Shown here in pieces: positions 17,098 to 25,916 of a DNA stretch of 50,085 nt; the first letter of the stretch is position 1, and every line of letters starts with the position of its first letter. The position numbers and the translations under genes were made by a program. The DNA is from Scatosoma sp045588185 (GTDB lineage Bacteria > Bacillota > Clostridia > Christensenellales > Borkfalkiaceae), in contig JAZNDR010000067.1 of NCBI GenBank assembly GCA_045588185.1, positions 1 through 50,085 on the forward strand. Reading direction: 5' to 3'. Below the pieces are notes generated by a model. The model saw only the letters and a list, made by a program, of their open reading frames with translations. It was not told the origin of the DNA and searched no databases.

Positions 17098-17382
17098 ATG
17101 GTTTACTTAAACGCATTATTGATACCCGCCGCGCTCGGCTTCGTATGGCTGACTGTACTCTTTCTTTTATGCTTTTTCGCCGTGCATTTTATACGGCTTG
17201 CCAAATTCGGACAGCAGTGGCGAAAGACGCAAGCTGAAAAGGACGAGCCAAAGCCCGCCCCTCCGCAAGAGGAAAAGAAAACTCCCCCGAAAGAATCGGG
17301 AGAGCCGATTTATTATATCGTGGAACGGAAACGCCGTACCAAATCCAGCTTCGGCGAACCGAAGCGAATCAACTTCAAATAA
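17098..17382 (+). CDS. Small single-pass membrane protein, unknown
   Basis: 94 residues: a hydrophobic stretch (~5-32, LNALLIPAALGFVWLTVLFL) followed by a basic, Pro/Lys/Glu-rich cytoplasmic tail. It has no Shine-Dalgarno. A TATACT box ends 7 bp before the ATG, so the message may be leaderless; an in-frame ATG at 17068 is the alternative. It converges on the NadD-fusion gene with 2 bp between stops. The family is not recognised. Confidence 0.55.
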   Translation: MVYLNALLIPAALGFVWLTVLFLLCFFAVHFIRLAKFGQQWRKTQAEKDEPKPAPPQEEKKTPPKESGEPIYYIVERKRRTKSSFGEPKRINFK

Positions 17383-17384
17383 CC

Positions 17385-17780
17385 TTACGAATGGGCAACG
17401 CTTTCCAGCTCGCCCGTTTTATCGTTATACCGTTCGATATTCCCGCCGTCCGTCCACAGCCGTTCGAGGTGATAAAAAAGCCGCGTTTCGTCGTTGAAAA
17501 TATGCACGATAACGTCGCCGTAGTCGATGACCGCCCAACGCCCGTCGCGTACCCCTTCCGTCCGCGAGGGAACTACGCCGAGGTCTTTTTCTATCAATTC
17601 CTCTACCCGTTCGCCCATCGCCTTGATCTGCGGAGCATTACTTCCGCTTGCGATTACGAAATAATCGCAAAGATCCGTCTTTTCGCGCACGTACAGGCAA
17701 ATGATATCCTTACCCCGTTTATCCGCGAGTGCGCCACATACCGCAAGCGCAAGCTGTTTACTCGTCGTATTGTTTTCCAT
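17385..17780 (-). CDS. rsfS: Possible internally initiated RsfS (131 aa)
   Basis: The ATG at 17778-17780, in frame within the fusion ORF, has GGAGG at proper spacing and would yield a normal-length ribosomal silencing factor, which binds uL14 and blocks subunit joining. Overlapping initiation would give both fused and free RsfS. This is inferred from the site alone. Confidence 0.5.
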   Translation of the reverse strand: MENNTTSKQLALAVCGALADKRGKDIICLYVREKTDLCDYFVIASGSNAPQIKAMGERVEELIEKDLGVVPSRTEGVRDGRWAVIDYGDVIVHIFNDETRLFYHLERLWTDGGNIERYNDKTGELESVAHS

Positions 17781-18965
17781 AGTTTCGTCCTCCGTTTCTA
17801 TTCCTTTATTTTCAGGCTTTGCATAGTATTGAAACGCCTGTATCGTCAGCGGATATATCTCCGCTTCTTTTTTTTGTAAAAACTCCACCGTCTGTTTCAA
17901 CGCTTCTATTAAGCATTTATCCAAACTCCGAACGCCATTTCGTTTCTCGTGAAACAACGCCCGCAAAATCTCCACGCCCTCGTACGCGCGCTCCTCTTCC
18001 ACCATATCGGCAAGGAATACGAGCTTCCCAAGCGCGGTCATTTTTTTCTTCCCGCTCGTATGATAACGAATCGCGTCCAAAACCTTTTCGTCCGTTACTC
18101 CGTACGCTTTTCGAGCCAAATACGCGCCCGTGAATTGGTGCAGTACAGGCGGGGGCACTTCCCCCCATTCCTTTCTTGTCCGAAACCCTTTTAAGAGCGG
18201 GTCGTCAATCGGAATATTTTTCGCGCAATCGTGGAAGAGCGCGGCGGTTATCGCTTGTTTTTCGGGAATACCGAGTTCGCCTGCTTTTTCCGCGGAAAGC
18301 ATTGCCACCCGCAGACTGTGCTTCGCCCGTTTTTCCGTTTCACGCGACAACGCTTCCCTTGCATAAGAAATTTTGTATAAACTTTTTTCCTCGATATATT
18401 CCGCCACTTTCTTGTGGGTATACGGCGTTAGACGGATACCTGCCCCCGCCATTACGCGCAATTTGGTAGACGAAATATCTTCGCCGCGGTAACCGATTAT
18501 CGCAAACTTTTTATGAAACCGTTTGTAAAAAATCTCGCTTTCCTTTTCCGCCCAGCCCACACTTTCGTTGCGGGCACACACGGCGAGCGTAACGTCGTGC
18601 AGGATACTTTCGGGATTTTTCCAAGTGGGAAAATCGCGTAGCATATCCGTTCCCACCAACCAAAATATTTCGGCGTTCGGATAGTTTTTTCGGAACTCCC
18701 GACAGGTAAGATAGGTGTAACTCGTGCCTTTTTTTTGTATCTCGTAATCACTAACCACTGTGTTTTTTATATCAGAAAAAGCCAAACGGCACATTTCCAA
18801 ACGGTCTTTATCGGGAGAAAGTATCTTGCCTTTTTTATGGGGTGGGGCATATGCGGGCATAATAAACAAAGTATCGAGCGCAAGCGTTTCCACCGCGCTT
18901 TCGGCAAGACGGATATGCTCCGTATGCACGGGGTCGAACGACCCGCCGAATATCCCTATCCTCAT
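17385..18965 (-). CDS. nadD-yqeK-rsfS: NadD-YqeK-RsfS triple fusion protein
   Basis: One 526-codon frame. Residues 1-~200 are nicotinate-nucleotide adenylyltransferase (FGGSFDPVHTEH at 6-17, ISSTKLR at ~172), which makes deamido-NAD. Residues ~205-390 are a YqeK-type HD hydrolase (HSLRVA, LFHDCAKNI, YHTSG), a family that cleaves Ap4A. Residues 396-526 are the ribosomal silencing factor RsfS (DLCDYFVIASGSNAPQIKAM, WAVIDYGDVIVHIF). These three are normally neighbouring genes. I see no stop between them in the given sequence. An ACGGAGG site lies 8 nt before M396, so RsfS may also be made alone from 17780. Confidence 0.9.
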   Translation of the reverse strand: MRIGIFGGSFDPVHTEHIRLAESAVETLALDTLFIMPAYAPPHKKGKILSPDKDRLEMCRLAFSDIKNTVVSDYEIQKKGTSYTYLTCREFRKNYPNAEIFWLVGTDMLRDFPTWKNPESILHDVTLAVCARNESVGWAEKESEIFYKRFHKKFAIIGYRGEDISSTKLRVMAGAGIRLTPYTHKKVAEYIEEKSLYKISYAREALSRETEKRAKHSLRVAMLSAEKAGELGIPEKQAITAALFHDCAKNIPIDDPLLKGFRTRKEWGEVPPPVLHQFTGAYLARKAYGVTDEKVLDAIRYHTSGKKKMTALGKLVFLADMVEEERAYEGVEILRALFHEKRNGVRSLDKCLIEALKQTVEFLQKKEAEIYPLTIQAFQYYAKPENKGIETEDETMENNTTSKQLALAVCGALADKRGKDIICLYVREKTDLCDYFVIASGSNAPQIKAMGERVEELIEKDLGVVPSRTEGVRDGRWAVIDYGDVIVHIFNDETRLFYHLERLWTDGGNIERYNDKTGELESVAHS

Positions 18966-18999
18966 GCGTTTCTCCTTCCTCTTACTCTTCTCTTTAATA

Positions 19000-19028
19000 A
19001 TTATACTATATATTTTCGTTTTTTACAA
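19000..19028 (-). promoter_or_regulatory. SigA-type promoter of the NadD-YqeK-RsfS gene
   Basis: Minus strand: TTGTAA (19023-19028), 17 bp, TATAAT (19000-19005), 35 bp before ATG. A GGAAGGAG site follows. Confidence 0.75.
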
Positions 19029-19063
19029 GTTTAAAATACAAAAAATCCGTCAAAAATTAAAAT

Positions 19064-19813
19064 ATGAAAAAATCGGCTTACCTTTCGGATATACTCTTCA
19101 CCTTTTTAATGACGGCAATTTTTACTCTTTGTCTATTTCGATACCTCGGTATCGGACTGTTCCCCGCCCTGCTTCTTGCTATTTTGTGCGGACTCCTTTC
19201 CGCGCTTGCTATCGCCGCATGGCTGGGACATAAACGCCGTCACTTTTTCCTTAAAAAATCGGACGAGGCATTAAAACAAAAGCTCCTTTTGCACCTTTCC
19301 TTGCTTTCCGACGAGAAAAAAAGCGCGCTCTTTTATAACCTACTCCGTCAAGATGACGAAGTGCGAAGAATGGGCAAGCTACGCCTTTGCGGTCAAAACA
19401 GCTTCTACTTTTTGCATTTCCGCTTCGCTCCCGTTTCCCCCGACGATATCGCTTGCTTGTCCCGATTAAAAACGGCAAAACAAAAAATTCTCTTTTGCAA
19501 CGAAATCGAGGATTCCGCGCTCCGTTTATGCGCGCGAATGAATATACAAGTCCGTGCGGGCGACGAGGTGTTTCGCTTACTCCGCGAGAAAAACGCGTTG
19601 CCAAACGCATATTTGGGCGAGGACGAAACCGCCAAAAAACGGAAATTCCGTTTCCGCGTGTGTTTTGCCAAAAGCAACAGCCGACGGTTTCTCGTCGGCG
19701 GAGCGTTAATACTGCTCACCTCGCTCATCACGCCTTTCCCTTATTATTATCTTATTACAGGCAGTTTGCTACTCGTCGTAGCAGTGTGTATACGCGTATT
19801 CGGTTATTCGTAA
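19064..19813 (+). CDS. Membrane protein with two TM pairs around a soluble domain, unknown
   Basis: 249 residues: two hydrophobic helices at ~10-52, a basic soluble domain (~55-205) and two more helices (~209-246). The soluble part (LSRLKTAKQKILFCNEIEDSALRLCARMNIQVR) has alternating strands and helices reminiscent of restriction-endonuclease-like folds, but no catalytic set can be named. No Shine-Dalgarno is seen. Its last 10 bases overlap the convergent NAD(P)HX repair gene. Confidence 0.65.
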   Translation: MKKSAYLSDILFTFLMTAIFTLCLFRYLGIGLFPALLLAILCGLLSALAIAAWLGHKRRHFFLKKSDEALKQKLLLHLSLLSDEKKSALFYNLLRQDDEVRRMGKLRLCGQNSFYFLHFRFAPVSPDDIACLSRLKTAKQKILFCNEIEDSALRLCARMNIQVRAGDEVFRLLREKNALPNAYLGEDETAKKRKFRFRVCFAKSNSRRFLVGGALILLTSLITPFPYYYLITGSLLLVVAVCIRVFGYS

Positions 19814-21306
19814 AGGGATAAAAACGCTTTGCCGAGATACTCAATCGTATCGGTAGCGAGCAGGGAATACTCTCCTCTTTCTTTGGTCGCAAGCTCCGCC
19901 GCTTTACCCGTAAGATACGCGCCTGCCCGCGCACCGTCGAACGCGGATAACCCCTGTGCGCAAAGCCCTGCAATCACGCCCGCAAGCACGTCGCCGCTGC
20001 CGCCCTTGGCTTGTCCCGCCGTGCCCGTTGCGTTGACCGCCACGCGTTCCCCGTCCGATAGGATAGAAACGGCGTTTTTCAAAAGTACGCTTACCCCATG
20101 TTTTTTCGCAAAATCCTTGGGGGCGTTAAGCCCTTTTCCTAAAATCACAGTCGGCGTTTCTTCGGAAAGCCTTGAAAACTCCTTGATATGCGGCGTCAGC
20201 ACGACGTCGCATTTTTTTTGCGCCAACGCTTCCGCCAACTTTTCCCGACCGAAAAACGCAAACGAATTGAGCGCGTCCGCGTCTAAAATCAGCGTTCCCG
20301 TATAATTGCGGAGCAACCACAGCGCGCCCTCCGCCACCGCGATACTCGCGCCCATGCCCATGCCGTAGGCGACTGCGTTATACGAGGCGACCTCTTGCAT
20401 TTTTTTGGGGTTGAACTCGTACCTGTCCCCCTCGTTTGAGGGCACGAGCAACGCTTCGGGAGCTTTCAGCATATAATGTGGCAGCAGGTCTTTGGGGGTA
20501 AACAGCGTGGTATATCCCGCACCTGCGCGCAAACACGCCGATACGGTAAGATACGCCGCGCCCGTGTAGGCGATACTTCCCCCCACGATTGCCGCTTTGC
20601 CGTAAGTACCCTTATGCGTGTTGCGTTTCCGCTTTGGCAACAATACCGCTATGTCCTGTTTTTCCGTCAAAACGGCGTAATCGTTTTTAGGGAGTTTTAT
20701 CCCGATATCTTCGCGCGAAACCTTGCCCGCATAGTCGATACCGTCGTTTAAAAATACCCCCGCTTTATATTCCCCGATACACAGCGTTTCGTCCGCAACG
20801 ACCGCCGCGCTTTCCACCAAACCGCCGTCTTGTACGCCCGATGGAATATCCGCGCTAATAATTTTTGTTCCCTGGTTTTTATATTCGTTGATTTTCTCTA
20901 TTGCGTCCTTGTACTCCGCGCGAAGCTCGCCTTGAAACCCCGTCCCGAGCAAGCAATCGGCTATCACCGCAAATTCCCTTTGCGGAAACGCCGTCAAAAC
21001 TTCTCCGCCCAAGCCGAGGAATTTTTGATAATTCTTTTCGCAGTCCTCGCTTTTCCGATTAGCAAAACAAACGGCGCAAACCTTTCTGCTCCGTTCCTTT
21101 AACACCCGCGCGCAAACGAATCCGTCCCCGCCGTTGTTCCCGCCTCCGCAAACGCAGAGTATCTCTCCTGTCGGCGCAAGCGCTTCCACCCGTCTTGCCA
21201 ACGCTTCGCCCGCACGCTCCATTAAATCGAGCGACGGCACGCCCAAGGTCTTTATCGTATATTCGTCCGCTTCGCGCATTTGCGCATTGTCTAATAAGTA
21301 CGCCAT
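19804..21306 (-). CDS. nnrD: Bifunctional NAD(P)HX epimerase / ADP-dependent dehydratase
   Basis: 500 residues. The N-terminal YjeF_N domain (~1-205; CGGGNNGGDGFVCAR, DCLLGTGFQG, SADIPSGV) epimerises R- and S-NAD(P)HX. The C-terminal ribokinase-like domain (~220-500; GGSIAYTGAAYL, DADALN, TPHIKEF, GSGDVLAGVIAG) dehydrates S-NAD(P)HX with ADP. Together they repair damaged cofactors. It starts 3 nt after birA and ends the recX-birA operon. Confidence 0.95.
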   Translation of the reverse strand: MAYLLDNAQMREADEYTIKTLGVPSLDLMERAGEALARRVEALAPTGEILCVCGGGNNGGDGFVCARVLKERSRKVCAVCFANRKSEDCEKNYQKFLGLGGEVLTAFPQREFAVIADCLLGTGFQGELRAEYKDAIEKINEYKNQGTKIISADIPSGVQDGGLVESAAVVADETLCIGEYKAGVFLNDGIDYAGKVSREDIGIKLPKNDYAVLTEKQDIAVLLPKRKRNTHKGTYGKAAIVGGSIAYTGAAYLTVSACLRAGAGYTTLFTPKDLLPHYMLKAPEALLVPSNEGDRYEFNPKKMQEVASYNAVAYGMGMGASIAVAEGALWLLRNYTGTLILDADALNSFAFFGREKLAEALAQKKCDVVLTPHIKEFSRLSEETPTVILGKGLNAPKDFAKKHGVSVLLKNAVSILSDGERVAVNATGTAGQAKGGSGDVLAGVIAGLCAQGLSAFDGARAGAYLTGKAAELATKERGEYSLLATDTIEYLGKAFLSLYE

Positions 21307-21309
21307 TTT

Positions 21310-22011
21310 TTACACCCTCAAAGAAACCTCCGCCGAGGCAAATTTCTCTACTCCCTTTTCCGTTTCGGCAATCAGCGCGCCCGCCTCGTCCACGCCGAGC
21401 AGTTTCGCTTTCCGTTTTTCTTCGCCTACGAGTAAAACGACCTCCTCGCCCAGCCAGCCTAAATAGTTTTTATACTTCTCCCCCGAAAAACCGTTAAACA
21501 GCTTTTCAAACAGCGTTTTCTCTACTTCCTCTACCGTTATTTTTTTGCCCGCTTCCCTCGTTATCGTCGTAGCGATTTCGTCAAGTTCCTTGGGCAAAGG
21601 ATTGTTTATATTCAACCCCACGCCCACGACCGACGAGGAAACGCACCCGCCCGACAGCGTGTTCTCTATCAAAATCCCGCAAATCTTTTTCCCGTTTACG
21701 AAAATATCGTTGGGCCATTTGATTTTGGGGGAAAGTCCAAATTCGGCAAGCGTTTCGCACACCGCCGCCGCCGTGTTTTGCATAATCTTGAACGCCTCTT
21801 GAATGGGATAATTTTCGTAAAAGGTCAGCACGGTAAAATACAGTCCGCCTGCCGAGGAAGAAAAGCTCCTGCCTTTCGTGCCCCTGCCCCCCGACTGCTC
21901 TCTCGCAATAATAAGTAAATTTTGCCCTTCTCCACGCTTTGCCTTGGCGTAGTCGTTGGTGGAAGCTATACTTGCAAACCGCTCAATTTTATATCTTTCT
22001 ATCCCGTTCAT
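21310..22011 (-). CDS. birA: Biotin-[acetyl-CoA-carboxylase] ligase, no DNA-binding domain
   Basis: 233 residues: catalytic domain (STNDYAK, GGRGTKGRSF, KWPNDIFVNGKKICGILIE) and a C-terminal SH3-like domain (~190-233). It adenylates biotin and attaches it to carrier lysines. The N-terminal winged helix of regulatory BirA is missing, so it should not repress transcription (group I). It starts after GGGGCAGGTATGCA, 20 nt beyond recX. Confidence 0.93.
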   Translation of the reverse strand: MNGIERYKIERFASIASTNDYAKAKRGEGQNLLIIAREQSGGRGTKGRSFSSSAGGLYFTVLTFYENYPIQEAFKIMQNTAAAVCETLAEFGLSPKIKWPNDIFVNGKKICGILIENTLSGGCVSSSVVGVGLNINNPLPKELDEIATTITREAGKKITVEEVEKTLFEKLFNGFSGEKYKNYLGWLGEEVVLLVGEEKRKAKLLGVDEAGALIAETEKGVEKFASAEVSLRV

Positions 22012-22031
22012 TGCATACCTGCCCCGTCCGT

Positions 22032-22655
22032 TTATTCCTCGTCCAGCTCCCCAAGCGAAGCCAAAGCCGCACGCGCCGTTTCGTATTCGAAGCCCTTGCC
22101 CATCAGATACCGATACGCCTTGTGCAAGGTTTCTCTATCCGCCGTTTTTCCGCGCATATATTTTTGCAACACCGCTTTCGCGGCTTCTATTTGCGTTTCA
22201 CTGTCCACCGCCGACAAAGCCCCGTCTATCTCCTCGTCGGATACCCCCTTGCTTTTGAGTTCCATTTTAATAAGCCGACTGCCCTTTTTCTTTCCCGCCG
22301 ATTCGATATACGCTTCGGCGTATTCCCCGTCGTTGAGGAAATTATACCCTTTCATTTTCTCGATCGCATAATCGACGACGGCGGGCAAATATCCCTTTCC
22401 GCTCAAAAAATCCCGTACCTGCTTTTCCGTTTTCCGAGTCGCGGAAACGTGCGTAAGCGCTTTATCGAGCGCGGTGTTTTTCTCACTTTCGAGCTGAATT
22501 TCCGATAATGTTTCCGGGGAAACGGTTTGTCCTACTTTGAGTCGGTTTTTTACCGTCGCTTCCAAAGTCAAACCGCAATAAAACCGTCCGTCCACGAAAA
22601 TATTGCATCTTCTTTTGTCCTTTACCTGCGGGGTAATCGCCGTGATCTCGTTCAA
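22032..22655 (-). CDS. recX: Regulatory protein RecX, TTG start
   Basis: 207 residues from a TTG at 22655. The longer frame to 22847 is rejected because it runs through the promoter at 22687-22715. AAGGAG lies 10 nt before the TTG. The protein has helical repeats typical of RecX (SATRKTEKQVRDFLSGKGY, GSRLIKMELKSKGVSDEEID). RecX curbs RecA filaments. It heads the recX-birA-nnrD operon. Confidence 0.88.
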   Translation of the reverse strand: MNEITAITPQVKDKRRCNIFVDGRFYCGLTLEATVKNRLKVGQTVSPETLSEIQLESEKNTALDKALTHVSATRKTEKQVRDFLSGKGYLPAVVDYAIEKMKGYNFLNDGEYAEAYIESAGKKKGSRLIKMELKSKGVSDEEIDGALSAVDSETQIEAAKAVLQKYMRGKTADRETLHKAYRYLMGKGFEYETARAALASLGELDEE

Positions 22656-22686
22656 AACCGTGCGCTCCTTTTCTTTGTTCCCCTCT

Positions 22687-22715
22687 ATTGTAGCACGGCA
22701 AGAAAAAAAAGTCAA
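22687..22715 (-). promoter_or_regulatory. SigA-type promoter of recX
   Basis: Minus strand: TTGACT (22710-22715), 17 bp, TACAAT (22687-22692). It decides the recX start. Confidence 0.8.
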
Positions 22716-22743
22716 TCCTACTTTATAAAATCGGCAAAAATCG

Positions 22744-22772
22744 TTTACAATCTTGAAAATTTGTGATACAAT
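22744..22772 (+). promoter_or_regulatory. SigA-type promoter of the phosphoribosyltransferase gene
   Basis: TTTACA (22744-22749), 17 bp, TACAAT (22767-22772), back to back with the recX promoter. Confidence 0.78.
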
Positions 22773-22805
22773 AATAACGGAATTTATCCATAAGGAGTGA
22801 AAATT

Positions 22806-23345
22806 ATGAAATACCATACCGTTGATATCGCGGGCTTTGAAGCCCAACTTCCCATTTTACCCCTGCCCGGCGGCATTTCTATCGCCTTTTTCAATCTGCA
22901 CGGCGACAGCTCGCTTACCGAGCATTGCGGAAAAAAACTCGCCGAGCAGTTAAGCGATTGCGAGGTGCTCCTCACTGCGGAATCGAAAGGCTTACAGCTT
23001 ACCCACTGCGTAGCACGCGAATTAAATCAAAGATACTACGCCGTTGCAAGAAAGACGAAAAAGCTGTATATGCAAGACGGTATTGAGCTGACTATCGAAT
23101 CGTCCATTACCACGGGCAAGGCGCAGACCTTTTATCTTTCCCGCCACGACGCCGACCTTTTAAAAGGCAAAAAAGTAGGTATCGTAGACGACGTAGTTTC
23201 CACGGGCGCGTCGCTCAAAGGCTTGGAAATGTTAGTGGAAAAGGCGGGCGGTATCGTACATAAAAAGGCATTCGTGCTCGCGGAAGCGGACGCGGCGGAC
23301 AGAACGGACGTTATTTACCTTGCAAAAATTCCCCTTTTTAAGTAA
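22806..23345 (+). CDS. Adenine-phosphoribosyltransferase-like protein
   Basis: 179 residues from ATG 22806 (AAGGAG is 8 nt upstream; the GTG at 22797 is too close to it). Type I PRTase fold with the PRPP loop VGIVDDVVSTGASLKG at ~125-140 and a flexible hood. Related proteins include adenine and xanthine PRTases; the base cannot be told from sequence alone. It is a single-gene unit with its own promoter and terminator. Confidence 0.85.
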   Translation: MKYHTVDIAGFEAQLPILPLPGGISIAFFNLHGDSSLTEHCGKKLAEQLSDCEVLLTAESKGLQLTHCVARELNQRYYAVARKTKKLYMQDGIELTIESSITTGKAQTFYLSRHDADLLKGKKVGIVDDVVSTGASLKGLEMLVEKAGGIVHKKAFVLAEADAADRTDVIYLAKIPLFK

Positions 23346-23364
23346 ATTTTGACAGAAAATTACT

Positions 23365-23406
23365 CGAACGGCAACCTTTTCTTGCGTTACCGTTCGTTTT
23401 TTTTAC
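23365..23406 (+). terminator. Intrinsic terminator
   Basis: CGAACGG pairs with CCGTTCG, extended by CAAC/GTTA, and is followed by eight T. Confidence 0.85.
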
Positions 23407-23414
23407 GGAAATAC

Positions 23415-23443
23415 TTGCAATTTCCGTTCATTTGATTTATAAT
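23415..23443 (+). promoter_or_regulatory. SigA-type promoter of the large anchored protein gene
   Basis: TTGCAA (23415-23420), 17 bp, TATAAT (23438-23443). Confidence 0.8.
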
Positions 23444-23507
23444 GATATCGTATAATATTGTCGCGTGCGGAATTTTTCCGTTTTTCATATAAGGAGTGCG
23501 AGAAATT

Positions 23508-25790
23508 ATGAGTGATCAACATATGAATTACGAGCCCGAAGTGATCGTCAAGAAAAAAGGCGGTCTTTTAGGTAAGCTCATCGCTTTATTATTAGGTATT
23601 ATCATCGGTATCATCGCAGGGATCGGCGGACTTGCGGGCGGTATTTTTTACGCCTATAAAAAAATGAAGCTCAACCAAGCGTTCAATCTCGTTACTAATT
23701 ACCTCGATCCGAATTTCGACTATACGCAATACATAAACGGCAAATACGGCGAACAAACGGTTGCATACCTCGTAGGCGACGCTAAATTAGCCATTGACAA
23801 AATCGCCAACGGCACGGGTACTTTGAATACCTTAAACGAGATTTCCCCCTACGTCGAAACGCTTATTAAAGGCGACCCTGCCGTACCCGAATCAGGACTC
23901 GTGTACCTGCTTTCCACCTACGGCGTTACGGTAGACGGCGATGAAATGATGAAACGGTTTATTTCCAAACCCGCCACTGAAACGGAGCTTTATCCCGACA
24001 AATATCTCACCGACTATATCACCGACGCGGTGTATTCGATGAACGCGGGCGATTTGATTTATTCGCTTGCGGGCACACCCGTAGACGGCATTATGCGCGC
24101 TATTTGCTACGGCGTGGAAGGCGTTGACTATACGGTAAACAACAGTCTTTCGGGCAATCCTATCGTACCCAAGGAAGGCGGGCAAGCACCCCTTACTATC
24201 AACGACTTTATGCAAAATAAATTAGACGGCAGAATCGACGCGTTGCCCTTGGACAGTCTTTTGGATATCAACTTAAACGATTCCATTATGACCTCGCTTG
24301 CGTACGGCGCAGACCACCGCTACACCGTCGTAACTACCGCTAAGGGTAAAAAAGTGGAGATGGATCAGTTATATTATATCCTCGAAACAGCGGAAGACGG
24401 CACGGAAACGCTCCTCGACGATATGCACGCTGAATTTACTTACACCAAGTTTGAAGCGCAAAGCTATAACGATACCAATGGTTATATTTTACAATTCACC
24501 GATGACGAGGGCGTTGTACAAACGCAATATTTGGTGAAAGACCCCAACGAGCCCGCGCACTTGCTTGCTTATATGCTGGAAGAGGGTACAACGCCAACGC
24601 TTACGCCGATTAAATTCAAGAAAACGACGGTCGGCTCGCTCGATAACGCAAACGACCTCATCAACTGTATCTATCTCAAAGACGCTATGAATATCACGGG
24701 GAATTCGGAAAAATTCCTTATCTCCCTTGCGTACGGTGTGGAAGATATTGACTACAAAATCAAAGGCGAGGGCGAGAATAAATGGGTTGAACCGATTGCG
24801 CCTTCCGAGCCGCGTACCATTCGCGACCTGCGCGAAAAAGGCGGCGACCTTATCAACGAGATTTATCTTTCCGATATCGTGGAAGCGTCCCCCGACGATA
24901 AACTGGTTATGTATATGCTCTACGGAAAAGAGGGCTTGCATTACGAAATCGGCACGGACGGCAAACCAGATATGCTCCAAGAACAGGTTGCCGTTTATAA
25001 CAACAAGGTATACAACGAATACGGCGACGTCGAATTAAAAGCCACGGTCGATTTAACAAGCGACCCTATCAAAATGACCATGACGGAAACGGGCAAGGAA
25101 TTTATCCTGCAACTTAAAGACGGGAAAACGACCACCTTGCAAAAAGAGTTGTTTGAAGGGGCAACGGAGGATATCGAAGCGCAAACCTATTTGGTTTTCA
25201 CGCAAACTGCCAACGGCTTTAAGGAAGTGGAATTTGACCACACTCACCTTGGCGATTTGAAGGGCAAAGACCCCGCACTCTTTTCGAAAATGACAAACCG
25301 TTTGACGATATCCGACGTACTCGGCGCGGACAGCGGTTTGGAAAGCAACAAAATTTTGAAGCATTTACAGAACGAAAAAATCGCCGACCTGCCCGACGCG
25401 GTAGCAGACCTTACCGTCGGTCAAGTGTTTGAAGACGATATTTATAAAAAGGACGCGGAAGGCAATTTCATAACGGACGGCGACGGCAACAAGGTTCTTA
25501 AAGGAAGCTGGAAATATCTGCTTACCGAAACGGCGGACGACGGCACGAAAACGTTGCGGCTCGATTATAAAATCGCAGGCGAATCGAAAGACGGCAAAGC
25601 GGACGGCATGTCGGCAATGATGGATAATATGACGAAGAATATTCAAGAAACGAATTTGATTACCCTCGTCAACGACGAAATCATTACTCTTTCCGACGAA
25701 CAAAAACAAAAGCTGGAAGCAAATGACCTCGTTAAAAATAAGACGATTTCCGAGCTGATCGAATTTGCTTTAAGCGTACCCACAACTTAA
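23508..25790 (+). CDS. Large N-terminally anchored protein with internal repeats, unknown
   Basis: 760 residues from ATG 23508 (AAGGAG upstream; the GTG at 23496 is too close). A basic start (VKKKGGLLGKL) leads to one Gly/Ile-rich transmembrane helix (~20-46). The rest should lie outside the cell. At least four degenerate copies of a motif near LAYGVExxDYxI occur (ICYGVEGVDYTV, LAYGADHRYTV, LAYGVEDIDYKI, MLYGKEGLHYEI), each after a helical 'LDSLLDIN/YLSDIVE'-like segment. The C-terminal part has other short repeats (LKGSWKYLLTE). I know no function; a cell-envelope role is inferred. It has its own promoter and terminator. Confidence 0.85.
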   Translation: MSDQHMNYEPEVIVKKKGGLLGKLIALLLGIIIGIIAGIGGLAGGIFYAYKKMKLNQAFNLVTNYLDPNFDYTQYINGKYGEQTVAYLVGDAKLAIDKIANGTGTLNTLNEISPYVETLIKGDPAVPESGLVYLLSTYGVTVDGDEMMKRFISKPATETELYPDKYLTDYITDAVYSMNAGDLIYSLAGTPVDGIMRAICYGVEGVDYTVNNSLSGNPIVPKEGGQAPLTINDFMQNKLDGRIDALPLDSLLDINLNDSIMTSLAYGADHRYTVVTTAKGKKVEMDQLYYILETAEDGTETLLDDMHAEFTYTKFEAQSYNDTNGYILQFTDDEGVVQTQYLVKDPNEPAHLLAYMLEEGTTPTLTPIKFKKTTVGSLDNANDLINCIYLKDAMNITGNSEKFLISLAYGVEDIDYKIKGEGENKWVEPIAPSEPRTIRDLREKGGDLINEIYLSDIVEASPDDKLVMYMLYGKEGLHYEIGTDGKPDMLQEQVAVYNNKVYNEYGDVELKATVDLTSDPIKMTMTETGKEFILQLKDGKTTTLQKELFEGATEDIEAQTYLVFTQTANGFKEVEFDHTHLGDLKGKDPALFSKMTNRLTISDVLGADSGLESNKILKHLQNEKIADLPDAVADLTVGQVFEDDIYKKDAEGNFITDGDGNKVLKGSWKYLLTETADDGTKTLRLDYKIAGESKDGKADGMSAMMDNMTKNIQETNLITLVNDEIITLSDEQKQKLEANDLVKNKTISELIEFALSVPTT

Positions 25791-25798
25791 AACCAATC

Positions 25799-25827
25799 AA
25801 GAGGAAAGCGGGTCTTTCCTCTTTTTT
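25799..25827 (+). terminator. Intrinsic terminator
   Basis: AGAGGAAAG pairs with CTTTCCTCT and is followed by a T-run. Confidence 0.85.
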
Positions 25828-25881
25828 CTGCAAAAAACGGGAAAATAATCTTTAATTTCCGTCAAAAAGCGGTAAAATTGA

Positions 25882-25910
25882 TTGACTATTTTTCCCAAAT
25901 GGGATATAAT
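25882..25910 (+). promoter_or_regulatory. Promoter of the rpsF operon
   Basis: TTGACT (25882-25887), 17 bp, TATAAT (25905-25910). The spacer contains the palindrome TCCCAAATGGGA, whose function is unknown. Confidence 0.85.
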
Positions 25911-25916
25911 ATCTCT

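Noticed and set aside
22656..22847. N-terminal extension of RecX
   Set aside because: It spans the recX promoter and the divergent gene's control region.
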